From Pinguiococcus pyrenoidosus (taxonomy: Eukaryota; Sar; Pinguiophyceae; Pinguiochrysidales; Pinguiochrysidaceae), in assembly GCA_019677205.1 (NCBI GenBank), contig JAAMXY010000189.1:1-22478 (forward strand): a stretch of DNA of 22,478 bases, given 5' to 3'. The first letter of the stretch is position 1. Every line of letters begins with the position of its first letter. The position numbers were made by a program, and so were the translations under genes. Positions 1 to 8,717 of this stretch are shown here, piece by piece. The notes under the pieces are model-generated. The model was not told where the DNA came from. It searched no databases and worked only from the letters and a program-made list of their open reading frames with translations.

Positions 1-977
1 ACTGCGGAACTGGCGAGAGGGTCGGGGGCGGCGCTCCTAGCGAGAGAGGCGCCCTCTGCGTCGCCGCGAAAAATTCTGGATGGTTACGAGGCTATAGCAT
101 AGCTACACGGTAGAGAGACATCACGTGATCCAACGGATGAGTCCGCCAACATCAGCTGTAGCATGGGCGAAGAAGCCGTCAGAACATCAACAATCAACAA
201 GTCTTCTTTTGGTGCGGCAGCCGCAGGATTGCTGGCGTCGCCCGATGATTGCCAAGGCCTTTTCTCCTCGGCGTCGAGCTTGGCGCATCCGCATGTTCGC
301 TCTTGTGTTTGGTGTGCAACGTGTGCCCGCTTCCCACCACAGACTGGCGTGGAGGCCGTCTCACCAGGCCGCTGACGCTGACGTGGTGGCGACGAGTCCG
401 GCGGGAGGAATGATTGGCGGCGAGATCTGCGACTTTTGGCTACAGGGGCTGCGGGCGACCGGAGAACACAAGCGATACTGAGGACTTCTTTCTTACAAGC
501 AGGTCATCCTGGGATCCCTGCCTCTCGGGCGATTCAAGTTCGCGTCAAACGTTGTACTCTCGTGCGCACTTCATGGGAAGGATCGCGAGCAACACTGCCT
601 TCTCGCCGAGCTTGCGATCCATTCGGCGCTTGGTCGCTGGGTGCCAGCGACCAAGCCGCTACATTTGCTCCTCTTCCGTGCGTCTGAATCTGGTTTCTTC
701 CAAATGTCTCCTTTCCAACACATGCAACTCCGATGTCGGACACTGTCTGGGACATACTACACTTCAGTGAGACGGGTGTGTCTTCATGCTTCTGCAGAAG
801 GGAGGCCGCATCGTGCCTCCCGGCCAAAATCAAACCTACAAAATCCGAAAACAGCGACTACAGCAACTACAACAACTACAACAACTACAACAACTACCAC
901 AACTCCGATGGCAGAGAGAAAGCGGCAACCACCACGAACAGCGTGAAGGCTACTTCGAGGGGTCACGGAGGACGCAG
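1..977. other. Left-edge region without an assignable gene
   Basis: This stretch lies downstream of the FG-GAP gene, whose stop codon is at 978-980 on the minus strand. A frame that is open from base 1 ends at a TAG at 100-102. It could be the last 33 codons of a plus-strand gene entering from the left, but it is too short to identify and nothing in it is recognisable. The remaining open frames up to base 950 overlap one another on both strands and show no domain, signal peptide or convincing splice pattern. A 9-bp tandem repeat lies near the right end and is listed separately. I see no RNA gene here. Confidence 0.4.
856..906. repeat. AACTACAAC 9-bp microsatellite
   Basis: About five imperfect copies of the 9-bp unit AACTACAAC occupy this stretch, just beyond the stop codon of the FG-GAP gene. 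The position fits its 3' untranslated or flanking DNA. Confidence 0.8.
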
Positions 978-2426
978 CTAGACGGGGCAGCCTTCTCCTT
1001 CGTTACCAACGAGGACGAGCGCCGGGTCCTCTCCCTCCTTGAAGCAGCCGACATCCTGAGAGTCGATGCACGGGAAGCCGTCGAAGAGGATGCTGCCCGG
1101 GCAGCAGAAGCTGGCTCCGCCGGGAAAGGTGGGGCAGTCGCACCCGCCGCAGGCGCCGCACGAGGCCGCGCAGCAGACGATGCCCGTGGGGTCCGTGATG
1201 CCCGCGGCGCAGAACTCGAACGTGGGGCTCTGCGACGGGGCCTCGGAGGGGCTCTCGGACGGAGCCGGGCCAAAGATGTACACGGCTCCTCCGCCGTTGT
1301 CCTCTCGGTTGGCGCCCACGGCGATGAACGGACCGTCTACGGTCACCGACACCCCGAAGAGAGCAAGATTTTGCATCTCGCTGGGCGTCAGCTGAAATGG
1401 AGGACTCTGGAAGCCAACCGGGCTCAGGGGCTGGTACACCCAGGCCTGGTCCGGCGGATCGAAGTAGCCGACGACGAGGGTACCGTTGTCAAGGTCGAGC
1501 GTATCTCCGTAGTTGAGATCGCCAGGGCCACCGGGGACCAGGACCTCCACCTCCGTGAAGTTGCCATCAACTCGCTCGAAGTGATAGACCACTCCGTCGT
1601 CACCATCGTCTCGCGAAACGCCCGACGAGCCGACCACAAGAGTCGTGCCTTCCAGCTTCAATGCAATGCCAAACCTGTCAAAGATCTGTGCTTCGCTGCC
1701 GGCAAGCACCTGTGTTACCGTCCAGCCGGTGATGGGGTCCTCCTCAAACACGAAGGCCCTTCCGTGGAGAGGTGGATCCGTGGTGAAGCCGCCGAAGGGA
1801 GAGCCCACGACCACGATGTCTCCGTCGGCCGCCACGGCGAAGCCGTAGAAGGAATTGGCGGCAAGAATGGCGCCGGGGTCCAGCAGCTCCTCCGTGAAGC
1901 TGTTCCCCACCAGGGTGTACACGCCGGCTTGTCCGGCGCCTTGGTCGGGCGCGCCCACCACCACCCTGTCGCTGCTCAGGATGGCGACGCTGTTTCCGAA
2001 CAACGAGCCGCTGGGGCCGGAGAGGGCCGGCGTGCTGGAGTCGTTGCTCAGCAGCTTGAGCGGCGGCCGGACGGTCACGTCGAACATGAAGATCTCGTCG
2101 CCCTCTCCGTTGCCGATGAGCGCCACACCGTCGCGGATGTCGATCTCCTTGCCAGCACCCGGCGCCGTGGTGGTCACGAGATTCAGCTGGCCACCGCTGA
2201 CCCACTCGCCGTCCTCGAGGTAGTAGATGAACACGAAGAACGTCGAGCGGCTGTTGCTGTCGCCCATCGACACCAGCATCAGGTCGTCCTGCATGGCCAC
2301 GGTGCTGCCGAAGATGCCCCCTATACCGATCGGGCTCGGAATCCGCTGCAGCTCCACATAGTCGCTGGCTCCAACCGCCAGGCTCAGCATCGCCAAGAGG
2401 GCCGCACGCATTGCCTGCATCTTCAT
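978..2426 (-). CDS. Secreted FG-GAP beta-propeller protein with a Cys-rich C-terminal module
   Basis: A single exon encodes 482 aa. I chose the ATG at 2426 because it begins a clear signal peptide (MKMQAMRAALLAMLSLAVGA, residues 1-20); the frame stays open upstream to about 2666 without such a feature. Six or seven FG-GAP-like blades follow, each with the pattern (L/F)FG.(S/A)V......VVGA and a closing aromatic strand. Their rough positions are 38-57, 142-172, 193-228, 251-284, 305-331 and 356-385. A Ser/Pro linker (PSESPSEAPSQSPT, 389-402) leads to a Cys-rich segment at 406-461 with CCAASCGACGGCDC. The family folds as an integrin-alpha-like propeller and usually mediates extracellular binding. 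Here it is probably a secreted or wall-associated protein with an unknown ligand. No transmembrane anchor is visible. It is transcribed divergently from the sulfotransferase gene. Confidence 0.85.
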   Translation of the reverse strand: MKMQAMRAALLAMLSLAVGASDYVELQRIPSPIGIGGIFGSTVAMQDDLMLVSMGDSNSRSTFFVFIYYLEDGEWVSGGQLNLVTTTAPGAGKEIDIRDGVALIGNGEGDEIFMFDVTVRPPLKLLSNDSSTPALSGPSGSLFGNSVAILSSDRVVVGAPDQGAGQAGVYTLVGNSFTEELLDPGAILAANSFYGFAVAADGDIVVVGSPFGGFTTDPPLHGRAFVFEEDPITGWTVTQVLAGSEAQIFDRFGIALKLEGTTLVVGSSGVSRDDGDDGVVYHFERVDGNFTEVEVLVPGGPGDLNYGDTLDLDNGTLVVGYFDPPDQAWVYQPLSPVGFQSPPFQLTPSEMQNLALFGVSVTVDGPFIAVGANREDNGGGAVYIFGPAPSESPSEAPSQSPTFEFCAAGITDPTGIVCCAASCGACGGCDCPTFPGGASFCCPGSILFDGFPCIDSQDVGCFKEGEDPALVLVGNEGEGCPV

Positions 2427-3060
2427 GCCTACCACGCGACTCGATCGCTTGTTGGGGGGGCCGGGGGGGGCGGCCACCTTCTGCGAGAGACGCCACACCA
2501 CGGCGCTGGAGAGCGAATCTGGCAGCAAACGATTCCAGCGAAGCGTTATGTGCCCGTAGGATGGCGGAGTAGCGAAGATCTGTTGGTGTGCAACCCCATT
2601 GGATGTGGGCGTTGATGTGTCTGGAGATTTCGGACCAATGAGGAAGGGCAGAATGCCGCATGGCATTGTATCGGAGCATACTCTGGAGGTATTCTGAATT
2701 CAGCAGCCAATCAACCGTACGAAGGCATTGAGAAACGTCCCGCATCTTCAGCGAAAGTCACGTATCCCTACGTCACGCGTTACTACCAAAAATTCCTCGT
2801 CGTCCCCTATTCCCGCCATCTTCGGGACCCGATGCCATCACGCACTCCAACCCCTTCTTCGCGCTGTGCTGCAGCCCAGCAGGAGACTTTGACCGCATGT
2901 GGCGGAACTTCGGAAATGTCTTCGTTCACGATCGATCCTGCATAAGAAGCCATTGGTCGCAGCTCAGTAAAAAACTCAGTAAAAATAAAAACAACCTTGA
3001 AAAAAGGGAAAACCGCAGGTGAAGTCCTTGCGCACTGCGGCGCCGCCGGCCTGGGCGCCG
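2427..3060. promoter_or_regulatory. Divergent intergenic region between the FG-GAP and sulfotransferase genes
   Basis: These 634 bp separate two start codons that point away from each other, so both 5' regions must lie here. On the FG-GAP side a G7-CC-G8 tract (2454-2470) reads as a pyrimidine tract on the coding strand and is followed by GGTAGGC before the ATG. On the sulfotransferase side there is an A-rich stretch with the duplicated word CTCAGTAAAAA (2961-2995). It ends in AACCGCAG at 3018, which looks like a splice acceptor 42 nt before the ATG. No TATA box is evident, and I did not recognise a spliced-leader relic. Confidence 0.5.
2454..2470. repeat. G7-CC-G8 homopolymer tract
   Basis: Two runs of seven and eight guanines separated by CC lie 28 bp upstream of the FG-GAP start codon. 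On the coding strand this is a C-rich tract, which could act as the pyrimidine tract of an upstream acceptor or form a G-quadruplex on the plus strand. Function is a guess. Confidence 0.7.
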
Positions 3061-4503
3061 ATGTTTCTGCGGAGTGTTGGCGCCGCGTTGGCGACCTTGT
3101 CGCTGGCGTTGGGGCAGGAGAGCGCCGTCAAGTTCGACGCCTTCCGCAACAACGACGACAAGGTGGAATTGCCCACGTTGGCTCGCAGCGACGACCAGTG
3201 CCTGCTGAACATCCAGACGCCCTGCGCAGACCCCGCGTTGCGGAAGCTGAGGAGCTGGAACCATGTGACGCCCGAGACGCTGCAGAAGTTCCGCCCCTAT
3301 TGGCCCTACAGCCGCGACGAGCAGCATATGTCCCTGGCGGCCTGCCACCTTGTGCGCCAACGCGTGGCCGAGCGCTGCGGAGAGGCCGCGCAGGTGGCGC
3401 TGCACTATCGGGGCCCATTGGGGGCCGGCCCGGTGCGGCCGGACGGCTCCTGGCTCATCGTGGGCCGCGTGAGGAGCGAGAGGGTGGCGCTGCTGCCGCT
3501 GGAGGGCTACCGAGAGCACCACAGCTGCTTCTCCGCCAAGGTGTTCAAGGAGGCGTCGTGGCTGGAGGGCGACAAGGCCTTCTCGGAGGCCAAGGCGGAC
3601 AAGAGCCTGACGTTCTGCCTGCCGGCCGTGGCCATCGCCGGCCACATCAAGACCGGCACGTCGGCCCTGTGGTACATGCTCAACGCCCATCCCAACTTCG
3701 TGTCGCGGAAGCCCAAGGAGATGTGCATCGGCCGGAGCAGCGTCAAGGGCAAGACCAGCCTGGAGAGCTTCCTGGGCAACCTGGCGGACAGCACCGCCGA
3801 GCTGCAGCCGGGCCAGCTGCTGCTCGACGCCTGCCTGGGCGCCGAGGAGTACGAGACGTTGCACGTGATGTTCGCAGCGCCGCCGATGCTGCGGATCTAT
3901 GTGGTGCGCGCGGCGCCGGAGACGGCCTGGTCCACCTGGAACTACTTCTGCATGCACGAGCTGGAGAGCGACTGCGGCCCGCCGCCGCTCACCAAGGTCG
4001 GCGTGCACTACCGCTCGCCCGAGCTCTTCCACGAGCTCTTCATGATGGGCATGATGGAGAAGGGCGACAAGCGGGTGCCCTACCGGATTCCGAAGCCCGA
4101 CGAGCTGCACAACTACTACGGCTGGGAGATCACCCGCCTGGAGAACCTGACGCAGAAGGACGACGACCTCGTCTGCCTCGCCAGCGAGGAACGCGAGACG
4201 GACATCCGCGGCTTCTGGGAGCGCATCGCGGCCGCCGTCGAGACCTACTTCGGCGTGGCGCTCGAGCCGTACAAGGACCTGGAGGCGACGGCGGAAGTCA
4301 AGGTGAACACCAACAACGCCAAGGTCTCCACCGGCGGCGCGGTCAATGAAGACGCGCACAAGGAGGGCGAGTACGAGATCACAAACTACCGTGGTCTCCT
4401 GCCCGAGGATGAAGACGCCATGTGGAATGCCTGGAAGGAGTGCTCGCAGATCTCCAAGCGCACCGGCTTCCAGTACCCCTGCAGGTCGAAGAGAGGGCAA
4501 TAG
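3061..4503 (+). CDS. Sulfotransferase-like protein of the secretory pathway
   Basis: A single exon encodes 480 aa. The ATG at 3061 starts a signal sequence (MFLRSVGAALATLSLALG, 1-18); the frame opens at 3001 but has no earlier ATG. The 5'-phosphosulfate loop of PAPS-dependent sulfotransferases is seen in AIAGHIKTGTSAL (191-203, K197). It is followed by the usual LNAHPNF and a Lys-rich RKPKEMC segment. The 3'-phosphate site is seen in IYVVRAAPETAWSTWNYF (279-296), with R283 and S291 in the expected places. These motifs indicate transfer of sulfate from PAPS to a carbohydrate or protein substrate in the Golgi lumen; the acceptor cannot be deduced. The N-terminal 180 residues contain Cys pairs but no domain I recognise. 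The C-terminus (about 405-480) is hydrophilic. Catalysis is inferred from the motifs alone. Confidence 0.82.
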   Translation: MFLRSVGAALATLSLALGQESAVKFDAFRNNDDKVELPTLARSDDQCLLNIQTPCADPALRKLRSWNHVTPETLQKFRPYWPYSRDEQHMSLAACHLVRQRVAERCGEAAQVALHYRGPLGAGPVRPDGSWLIVGRVRSERVALLPLEGYREHHSCFSAKVFKEASWLEGDKAFSEAKADKSLTFCLPAVAIAGHIKTGTSALWYMLNAHPNFVSRKPKEMCIGRSSVKGKTSLESFLGNLADSTAELQPGQLLLDACLGAEEYETLHVMFAAPPMLRIYVVRAAPETAWSTWNYFCMHELESDCGPPPLTKVGVHYRSPELFHELFMMGMMEKGDKRVPYRIPKPDELHNYYGWEITRLENLTQKDDDLVCLASEERETDIRGFWERIAAAVETYFGVALEPYKDLEATAEVKVNTNNAKVSTGGAVNEDAHKEGEYEITNYRGLLPEDEDAMWNAWKECSQISKRTGFQYPCRSKRGQ

Positions 4504-4604
4504 GCTGCCAACTCGAGAGCTGACAACGCCGCGTGCATGCTTGTGCTGAACACGGCGCGGAGGTGGCGTGCGCTGCAGAAGACGCGGTGGATGCCACGCC
4601 AAAA

Positions 4605-4625
4605 ACACACACACACACACACACA
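4605..4625. repeat. (AC)n microsatellite
   Basis: About ten AC dinucleotides lie 100 bp beyond the sulfotransferase stop, followed within a few bases by an A8 run. This is probably 3' flanking DNA. Confidence 0.9.
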
Positions 4626-4793
4626 GAAAAAAAATGCTGGGCGCTGTGCTCTATCCCGGAGCGCAGGCGAAGCAATAGTTCAAGCGTCAGAGGTGTCCAT
4701 GCACCTTTGCTCTGCATTGAAGATCACGTAGATGAGGCGTCCGTAGACGACCACTAGATAGCAATGGCTGCCCACGAGCTTGTTTGGGCGGTT

Positions 4794-4841
4794 TGCCCCG
4801 AGTGTCTGTGTGCCGCCTGCCCCGAGTGACTGCGTGCCGCC
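4794..4841. repeat. 24-bp tandem duplication
   Basis: Two adjacent 24-bp copies, 4794-4817 and 4818-4841, begin TGCCCCGAGTG and end TGCCGCC. They differ at two positions. The repeat lies in the convergent intergenic region and codes for nothing recognisable. Confidence 0.85.
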
Positions 4842-5210
4842 GCGAAGTAGCTAGCCGTGAGACGGAAGGAAAACAGAAGACTATTTTTACACGTTTTAAA
4901 GCAGACCTCTGCTGGGGGTCCAAGCGACAGAACCTCTCTCGCCAAATGTGTCCACGAGTCCCCTCACGTACGCTACCAAGGGTCAAGAAATGCGTCTGCT
5001 TTGTTCGGGCTATTCTTACAAGTTCCAAAAAAAGATCATCGACGGCTACATGTTCTCCTTTGTTTCGACCGGAGGCGCGCGCCGAGCGGCGAAGGCGATC
5101 CCGCCAGGGGGAGACCGGGGGAGACCGGGCCTCCTGCGTCTCGGTTTGGTGACAGCAAACATACAGTGCATCGCGGCGTGGCGAAGCCATGCCTCCGCAC
5201 AGCGCGCCAT

Positions 5211-6847
5211 CTACTCCCAGGTGGTGATACTGACGTAGGCGCACAAGATGAGCCCCAGGATACCGCCTCCGAGAAGCACTCCGTGCGTGATCTGAGCAAG
5301 CAAGGACGAAGGCAGAAGCAGAAGGCGGGTCAGCGGCAGGTCTAGAGAAGTGCACAGCTCCGCCATCTCCCCGCTCTATTACCTTCTGTTTGAGGTCGGT
5401 GATCCCGATGAGCTTGTAGTGGAAGATGATCGGGTATATCAATGCTAGGGGACAGGCGCACAGGGCACCCACCACGCCGACGAAGTTGTCAAAGGTCTTG
5501 CCGCACAGCGCGGCGCACGAGAAGCTCAGCAGCACCAGCACCGTGCGCATCACGTTCTGCAGCACTTCGTCCACCACGCTCTCCCTCTCCGCCTTGGTCT
5601 TGCGCAGCACGCCCGCGTTCGTGAGGTACCGGTTGGCAACGCTGATGGCCGGGAAGATCATGAGCGGATACGTCATCATGACGGCCATGCAGTAGCCGAT
5701 CTGCGCGATGGATCCCGGAATGGGAAAGTCATGCGCGACGGCCTCGACCACGAAGCGATCGATCCCGTCTCCCCAGGCGAGGTAGCTCATCAAGCCAAAG
5801 GTGCAGAAGACGCCGGTCACGGCGATCATGCAGGCCTTCAGCAGCGGCTTGAACTTGGCCGGCTCGGCCATCATCTCGCGGATCGGCAGCACCAGCCCGA
5901 TGCCTTCGAAGCAGATGGCGACGGAGCCCGTGAAAAGGAGCAGCCCGGCAGGGTTGATGGGCCGGACGTTCGCTGCGACTCCCCCCTGGGAGATGATCCT
6001 CTGCAGCGCCACCACGAACACCGTGACCAGGCCGACGCTCACGCAGGCGTTGGCGAAGACCATCGTCTTGCTGAGCGTCTTCATCTTGCGGATCCAGGTG
6101 AGCGGGACGTAGAGCGCCAGCTGCGCCAGCATGACGGCCACCTTGCTGACCTTCAGGCCGAACAGCGTGTTCAGCACCATGGACAAGTTGTCCGCCACGA
6201 AGATGAAGAACGTCGTGCAGTACGCGAACTGCGACGTGAACAGGCTAAAGTCCACCGCCCGCTCGCCCCACTTGCCCAGAGCCGCCCTGCCAATGGAGCC
6301 AAAGCCCTGCGCGCCGGAGGCCACGCGGCAGTCGATCAGCAGCATCATGTTGTAGGTCGACACGGCCGCCATGAGCATGAGCAAGCTGGTGCCGTAGGCG
6401 TAGCCGCCGAAGGTGAAGGCCTTGGGCAGGTAGAGCAAGAACGGCCCAACCATGCTCCTCAGGAACGTGATGGCCACCCGCCGAGGACTCGCTGTCATGC
6501 CGCCACCCCCGATGCCGTGGTCGTCCTCCTCCTCCACCTCCACCGCGGGCTCCAGCGGGGGCATCGCAGGGGTCAGGATCCGCTCCGTGGGCAGCACCAG
6601 CGGCTCCGGCCGGTACACCGGCCTCGTGGCTCCCACCAGGGCTAGCGCCGTGGCTCCAAAGTAGGCCTCCTGTGCAAGCGAGCGGCGGTGAGCGGCCTTC
6701 GGGGCCTTGCAAGGCCGCTGGACCCACCTTGGAGGCCCTTGGCATGGCTATGCCATAGCGGCGGGAGGGCATGGCCCCCCTTTCTTCGGCCGCCACGAGC
6801 CCCGCGAGGAGCGCCATAGCTAGCCATGCTAGCTGGGAAGGCGCCAT
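5211..6847 (-). CDS. Amino acid transporter, AAAP family (AVT/SLC36-like), three exons
   Basis: The exons are 6728-6847, 5383-6669 and 5211-5291. The introns are 6670-6727 (58 nt) and 5292-5382 (91 nt). Both are GT-AG and phase 0, giving 495 aa. Exon 2 carries the AAAP hallmarks: TM1 with FLRSMVGPFLLYLPKAF (109-125) and TM6 with CFEGIGLVLP (293-302). About ten hydrophobic helices lie between 105 and 490. The last helix is completed only by exon 3, which supports the second intron. Members move amino acids with protons across vacuolar or plasma membranes. Exon 1 adds a hydrophobic N-terminus (LAWLAMALLAGLVAA, 6-20) that looks like a signal peptide and is unusual for the family. Residues 85-98 are acidic and then Gly-rich. 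Substrate and membrane are not determinable. The start in exon 1 is likely but less certain than the rest. Confidence 0.85.
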
Positions 6848-8214
6848 GGTCACCAGTGGCGTCTGAGACGCCAAAGACGCGCCAGGAACAAAAGGCAACT
6901 TGGCAGGCGAAGCCACGTTCGTGTTTTGCGGATTTTTCAAAATGCTTTCAAACTGCAGCTCGCATCAGTTTCGAGATCAGATCAAGGCAAATTTTAGTAT
7001 TGAATGTCGGCCGCCCGGTATGACGTGGAGGAAGGAGCGTCGCTGCGAAGCAGCTTGGACCAATCGCAGCCGGAGGCTCCGGCAGAGGTTTCAATTTTGA
7101 AAAGGGGACACGACCTCAAGTAGAATGCCACGCCCGCATGTATCGAAGTGGGACGAAGCGGGAACTTGCACGAGGAGAGAGGCACGGGAGACCGTCGGCC
7201 GTCGGGAGCAGGATATGGCAGTATAGCAGGCATGTTGAAATCCATTGTGATGTGATGTGATGTCATGTGATGTGATGTCATGTGATGTCATATGATGAAA
7301 TCCATTGTGATGTGATGTGATGAGATGAGATGAGATGAGATATGATGACATCAATTGTGATGTAATGTGGTGTGATGAGATGAGATATGATGAAATCCAT
7401 TGTGATGTGATGAAATGAGATGTCGTTTGATGAGATGCTGTTTTGGGTTCATGTCGTGAGCTTGAGATTGTGTCCAAATGTGGCTTGTTTCCGTGTCTCT
7501 CATTCCTCATTCCTCGACCCATTCACATGCTTGATTCGTTGGCGGTGTGTCAAAAGCCCTCAGTGCAAGCCACGCGGGCCTGGTTTGTCTTTTCCCGTAT
7601 TGCTTTGGGTATCTTGTTGCGGGCGTGTTGGATGATGAGCGCCGTCTCTCTGTGTTCGTGTCCCTCTCTCCTTTGCCCCCGCCGTCCTTCCCTCTCTGCC
7701 AGCCTTACTCTCGGCCCTCTTTCTTTCTGTGAAGTCGGATGGGAATGGAAGAAAGGCCTGGTTTCGCACAACCCTGTCAAGGTTTCATCCGTCCCTTGTT
7801 GCGTAAGTAGCGCTTCTTCATCGTTTCGTACGAGAGCTCGTCGTAGTGCAGGAGAGCCCGCCTTCGCATGCACGGAAAGTACCACGCCAAGAGCTGACCG
7901 AATCCAAGGTTCTTCATTTGTTTCTGATACCAAAGATGTCAAAACCCCTCTTCTCCTCGGCATCCGATGGGCTACCGGGTGGTCAAAATTGGCTGCATCA
8001 CTTGAGCACGACATGTTCATCACGTCGTCTGGCCGCAGCCCGCGCGATTCGATCAGTGCGCATCCTCCTTGGGTCTCTACGTTTATCGCGTCTTCAAAAC
8101 ATGTAGCTAATAGGAAACCTGGGGCCGAGCGTCCCTTCTCGAAGAGACGCCCGAGCACACCCATGCACATGCATCAACATCTCAGAGCAACATCATGGGC
8201 TAGGGCAAGCCTCG
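6848..8214. other. Intergenic region with pentamer satellite
   Basis: This 1.37 kb lies between the transporter start codon and the G8 gene stop codon, both on the minus strand. It should contain the transporter 5' region and the G8 gene 3' region. A pentamer-based satellite occupies 7237-7435. An open frame of 206 codons at 7550-8170 (-) and one of 284 codons at 7443-8297 (+) overlap each other. Neither shows a domain, signal peptide or motif, so I do not call them genes. Confidence 0.5.
7237..7435. repeat. GATGT/GATGA pentamer satellite with a higher-order unit
   Basis: Nearly 200 bp are built from 5-bp words GATGT, GATGA and GATAT. A longer word, GAAATCCATTGTGATG, recurs at 7237, 7297 and 7392, with a diverged copy at 7347. 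The spacings are 60, 50 and 45 bp, all multiples of five, so the longer unit has expanded in register with the pentamer. Confidence 0.85.
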
Positions 8215-8686
8215 TCATTTGGGGACCTGCTGGCAGACCCCGCCGACTACGGGGTCGTAGGCCCCGCCGACCCCCTGGTACGTTTCCAGGGGGCTAGTAC
8301 ATCCATAGGCGACACACTTGAACGTGGTGTCCACCTGCTCCGGGTTGAATTGATTCATGTAGCTGCAGATGTCCCAGTTGTCCTCCACGCCTAACTCCTG
8401 CTCACAACCTGGTCTCTCCCAGTCTACCTCGGACCTGGTTTCGAAAAGCCTCCTTCTATGCCCTCCGCCACCTACATCAATCTCATCGGATCTGTAAGGG
8501 TGTTTGGCCCGAGCGGGCAAAACAACTGGAGCCGAAGGGTCTGAGGAAGAATCGCGCGGCCGTGGTCTGGACCCACGCATGTTCCTCTGGTACCCTTTGA
8601 GGTCTCCAGCTCCTTCATCAAACTCGCGATGCTCATCAGTGACATCATCCTCATCGTCATCGTCATCATCATAGTCGTCATCGTCA

Positions 8687-8717
<31 letters not shown>

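Larger units (their letters stand above)
4504..5210. other. Convergent 3' region between the sulfotransferase and transporter genes
   Basis: These 707 bp separate two stop codons that face each other and should hold both 3' ends. I see an AC microsatellite and a 24-bp tandem duplication (both listed), a run of eight adenines at 4627-4634, and a small duplicated GGGGAGACC at about 5109-5125. The open frames here overlap one another and have no recognisable domain. Confidence 0.5.

Noticed and set aside
786-2615. A 609-codon plus-strand open frame antisense to the FG-GAP gene
   Set aside because: The translation is compositionally biased and has no recognisable domain. The minus-strand frame has a signal peptide and clear FG-GAP repeats.
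2926-4620. A 564-codon minus-strand open frame antisense to the sulfotransferase gene
   Set aside because: It is another shadow of high third-position GC. The plus-strand frame carries both PAPS-binding motifs.
7443-8297. A 284-codon plus-strand open frame and the overlapping 206-codon minus-strand frame at 7550-8170
   Set aside because: Neither shows a domain, a signal peptide or splice support. The plus-strand frame runs into the coding exon of the G8 gene on the other strand.
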